Positions 6,218 through 7,629 of a stretch of 7,629 nucleotides of DNA are shown piece after piece. The DNA is from Bacteroidota bacterium (GTDB lineage Bacteria > Bacteroidota > Bacteroidia > Flavobacteriales > Schleiferiaceae). The first letter of the stretch is position 1. Each line of letters starts with the position of its first letter. The DNA lies in the NCBI GenBank assembly GCA_003023665.1, contig PXYR01000034.1, positions 1 through 7,629 on the forward strand, read 5' to 3'. Below the pieces are notes generated by a model. The model was not told where the DNA came from. It ran no database searches and was given only the letters and a program-made list of their open reading frames with translations. A program made the translations under genes and the position numbers.

Positions 6218-7629
6218 TTAATTCAGTGCGTTATAAATAACCTCTTGAATATTTGTTCGAATATCAAATTTGCTCAATTTCCAATTCTCCATATCTGGAT
6301 AGGTCCTATTGCTAAGAAAAATATAGAGCAATTCTTCATTAGGATCCATCCACACCATGGTGCCAGTAAATCCAGTATGGCCAAAACTTTCGTTTGAAGC
6401 ACAAGCGCAACTTGGTCCTGGACCGTCGTCAATCTGTGGTCTATCAAAACCTAAACCACGCCTATTTTTTAACTCGCAAAAGGCGCAAGAAGTAAACTTT
6501 TCAATCGTTGATGGCTGAAAGAACTTTATACCTCCGTACGTTCCTCCCCATAAGTACATCTGCATCATTTTCGCTAATGAATTGGCATTAGCAAACAGCC
6601 CTGCGTGTCCTGCTACGCCACCCATCATAGCTGCACCCATATCATGTACTCTACCATGAACCCTTGTGTTTCGCCAATAATGATCTTCTTCTGTAGGAAC
6701 AATTTCATTCAAACTGAAACCTTTATTCAACGGATTATAGGTTAGTCTAGAGGCACCTAAAGGAGTATAAAACGTAGAATGTGCCCACGAATCTAAATTC
6801 TCATTGTTATGCCTTTCAAGCATTCTTTGGAATAAATAATACCCCAAATCTGAATAGCGGTAATCGTTGCTTTTCAAATCACTTTTTTCAAGCATGGCAA
6901 ACATGGTATCTTTCACCGTACCGCGCAGGTGCAAATCCTCTGTGACAGCAATAGTTTGTGCGTTTGGAGCCGTATACCAAAATGCTTTTGCAGAGTCAGT
7001 CGCAATGGTTCTTAGATAATAAGGAATCCATGCAGCGAGACCACTTTGGTGGGCTAATACATCCGCTAAAACTAGTGCGCCTTTGTTAGAAAACGCCAAT
7101 TCTGGTAACTGTTGACCTACCGTTGATTCCAACAGAAGCGGTTGTTTCTCGTACCACTTCATGATTCCCGGAAGCGTTGCGGTAATTTTGGTAATAGATG
7201 CTATATCATATAAATGCTGCCACTCCACAGGTGTAGATTCCTCATAAGTATGATGGCCGAATTCTTTGGAATAAATCACATTTCCTCTTCTAGCAATTAA
7301 AACCTGCCCGCCAGGCGTTGCTTCTTCAGCAATGGCAAAATGCATGATTGAATCAATATCCAACAATTTAGATGCCTCCACTCCTACCTCTGAAGGCAAT
7401 CCATAACTCAATCTTTTGATAGTCTTGCTTTCTTCTCCGCTACCTTGAAAACCCCATTTGTTGAGATCTACAGGTAGTTTCCCCTTGGTACCTCGCGCTC
7501 CAAAAAGAAATTGAGGAGCCAATTTTTGTGCAATAGAGTTGTTTTCATACATCACCAATACTCTAGCGTTTTCACCTAAATCCGGGTAGGTCAATAAGCC
7601 GTACGGATTGGCAAAATGAAGAACGTATA
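6218..7629 (-). CDS. GH3 glycosidase / serine beta-lactamase-like fusion protein, C-terminal part
   Basis: The frame stays open to the right edge, so the N-terminus is missing. About 470 codons are visible. The first visible residues (YVLHFANPYGLL at the edge, then LVMYENNSIAQKLAPQFLFG and GKLPVDL) match the end of a glycoside hydrolase family 3 C-terminal domain. From about 7370 leftwards follows a class C beta-lactamase/DD-peptidase-like (S12) domain with ATPGGQVLIARRG, the nucleophile motif SITK (codons 7187-7198), YSD in the YxN position (6848-6856) and HTG in the KTG position (6371-6379). Such GH3 plus beta-lactamase fusions of roughly 1,000 residues are known in Bacteroidota. The GH3 half is usually NagZ-like beta-N-acetylhexosaminidase and the S12 half a possible esterase or peptidase; the true substrate is not known from sequence. 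Any export signal would be outside the window. A CxxC and a CxC lie just before HTG. bshA follows after 17 bp. The TTG at 7592-7594 is an internal codon, not a start. Confidence 0.9.
   Translation of the reverse strand, partial: YVLHFANPYGLLTYPDLGENARVLVMYENNSIAQKLAPQFLFGARGTKGKLPVDLNKWGFQGSGEESKTIKRLSYGLPSEVGVEASKLLDIDSIMHFAIAEEATPGGQVLIARRGNVIYSKEFGHHTYEESTPVEWQHLYDIASITKITATLPGIMKWYEKQPLLLESTVGQQLPELAFSNKGALVLADVLAHQSGLAAWIPYYLRTIATDSAKAFWYTAPNAQTIAVTEDLHLRGTVKDTMFAMLEKSDLKSNDYRYSDLGYYLFQRMLERHNNENLDSWAHSTFYTPLGASRLTYNPLNKGFSLNEIVPTEEDHYWRNTRVHGRVHDMGAAMMGGVAGHAGLFANANSLAKMMQMYLWGGTYGGIKFFQPSTIEKFTSCAFCELKNRRGLGFDRPQIDDGPGPSCACASNESFGHTGFTGTMVWMDPNEELLYIFLSNRTYPDMENWKLSKFDIRTNIQEVIYNALN

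Noticed and set aside
7592..7594. TTG as a start codon for the beta-lactamase-like protein
   Set aside because: The frame continues to the window edge with sequence (ANPYGLL) that fits a GH3 C-terminal domain, so this is an internal leucine codon of a truncated gene.
1..7629. A novel defence, mobile or secondary-metabolism system
   Set aside because: Every complete gene belongs to a known core family; there are no transposase, integrase, toxin, nuclease or repeat-array signatures and no change in base composition that I could see by eye.

Overview
The window reads as ordinary chromosomal housekeeping DNA from a member of the Bacteroidota, most likely Flavobacteriales. The evidence is an AT-rich sequence, start codons without Shine-Dalgarno leaders, two good matches to the Bacteroidota -7 promoter element TAnnTTTG, a bacillithiol-type BshA, a bacterial SUI1/eIF1 protein and a GH3/serine beta-lactamase fusion protein of the kind found in this phylum. 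The placement rests on recognising protein families, not on a search.

Layout, left to right: (1) on the minus strand, an unidentified small gene cut by the left edge (1-142) lies downstream of an ECF-type sigma factor (201-785). (2) A 157-bp divergent spacer with a promoter-like element leads into a plus-strand uvrA (943-3717), which is followed by a strong intrinsic terminator (3826-3857). (3) A TrmH/SpoU-family RNA 2'-O-methyltransferase on the minus strand (3870-4655) and a SUI1/eIF1-like gene on the plus strand (4660-5019) sit head to head with only 4 bp between their start codons. The likely SUI1 promoter lies inside the methyltransferase coding sequence. (4) On the minus strand, the C-terminal part of a GH3/beta-lactamase fusion gene (6218-7629, running off the right edge) is followed after 17 bp by bshA (5049-6200), probably as one transcription unit.

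Functionally the window combines DNA repair (UvrA), transcription control (sigma factor), RNA modification and translation-related factors (methyltransferase, SUI1), low-molecular-weight thiol synthesis (BshA) and envelope/amino-sugar metabolism (GH3/beta-lactamase). I see no mobile element, CRISPR array, tRNA, rRNA, phage gene, toxin-antitoxin pair or defence system, and no convincing undescribed system. The points most worth checking are a UvrA lacking one cysteine pair of a zinc module and a nearby Cys/His motif, the almost abutting divergent start codons of the methyltransferase and SUI1 genes, a cysteine cluster next to the active site of the beta-lactamase-like domain, and the pairing of bshA with the GH3/beta-lactamase gene.
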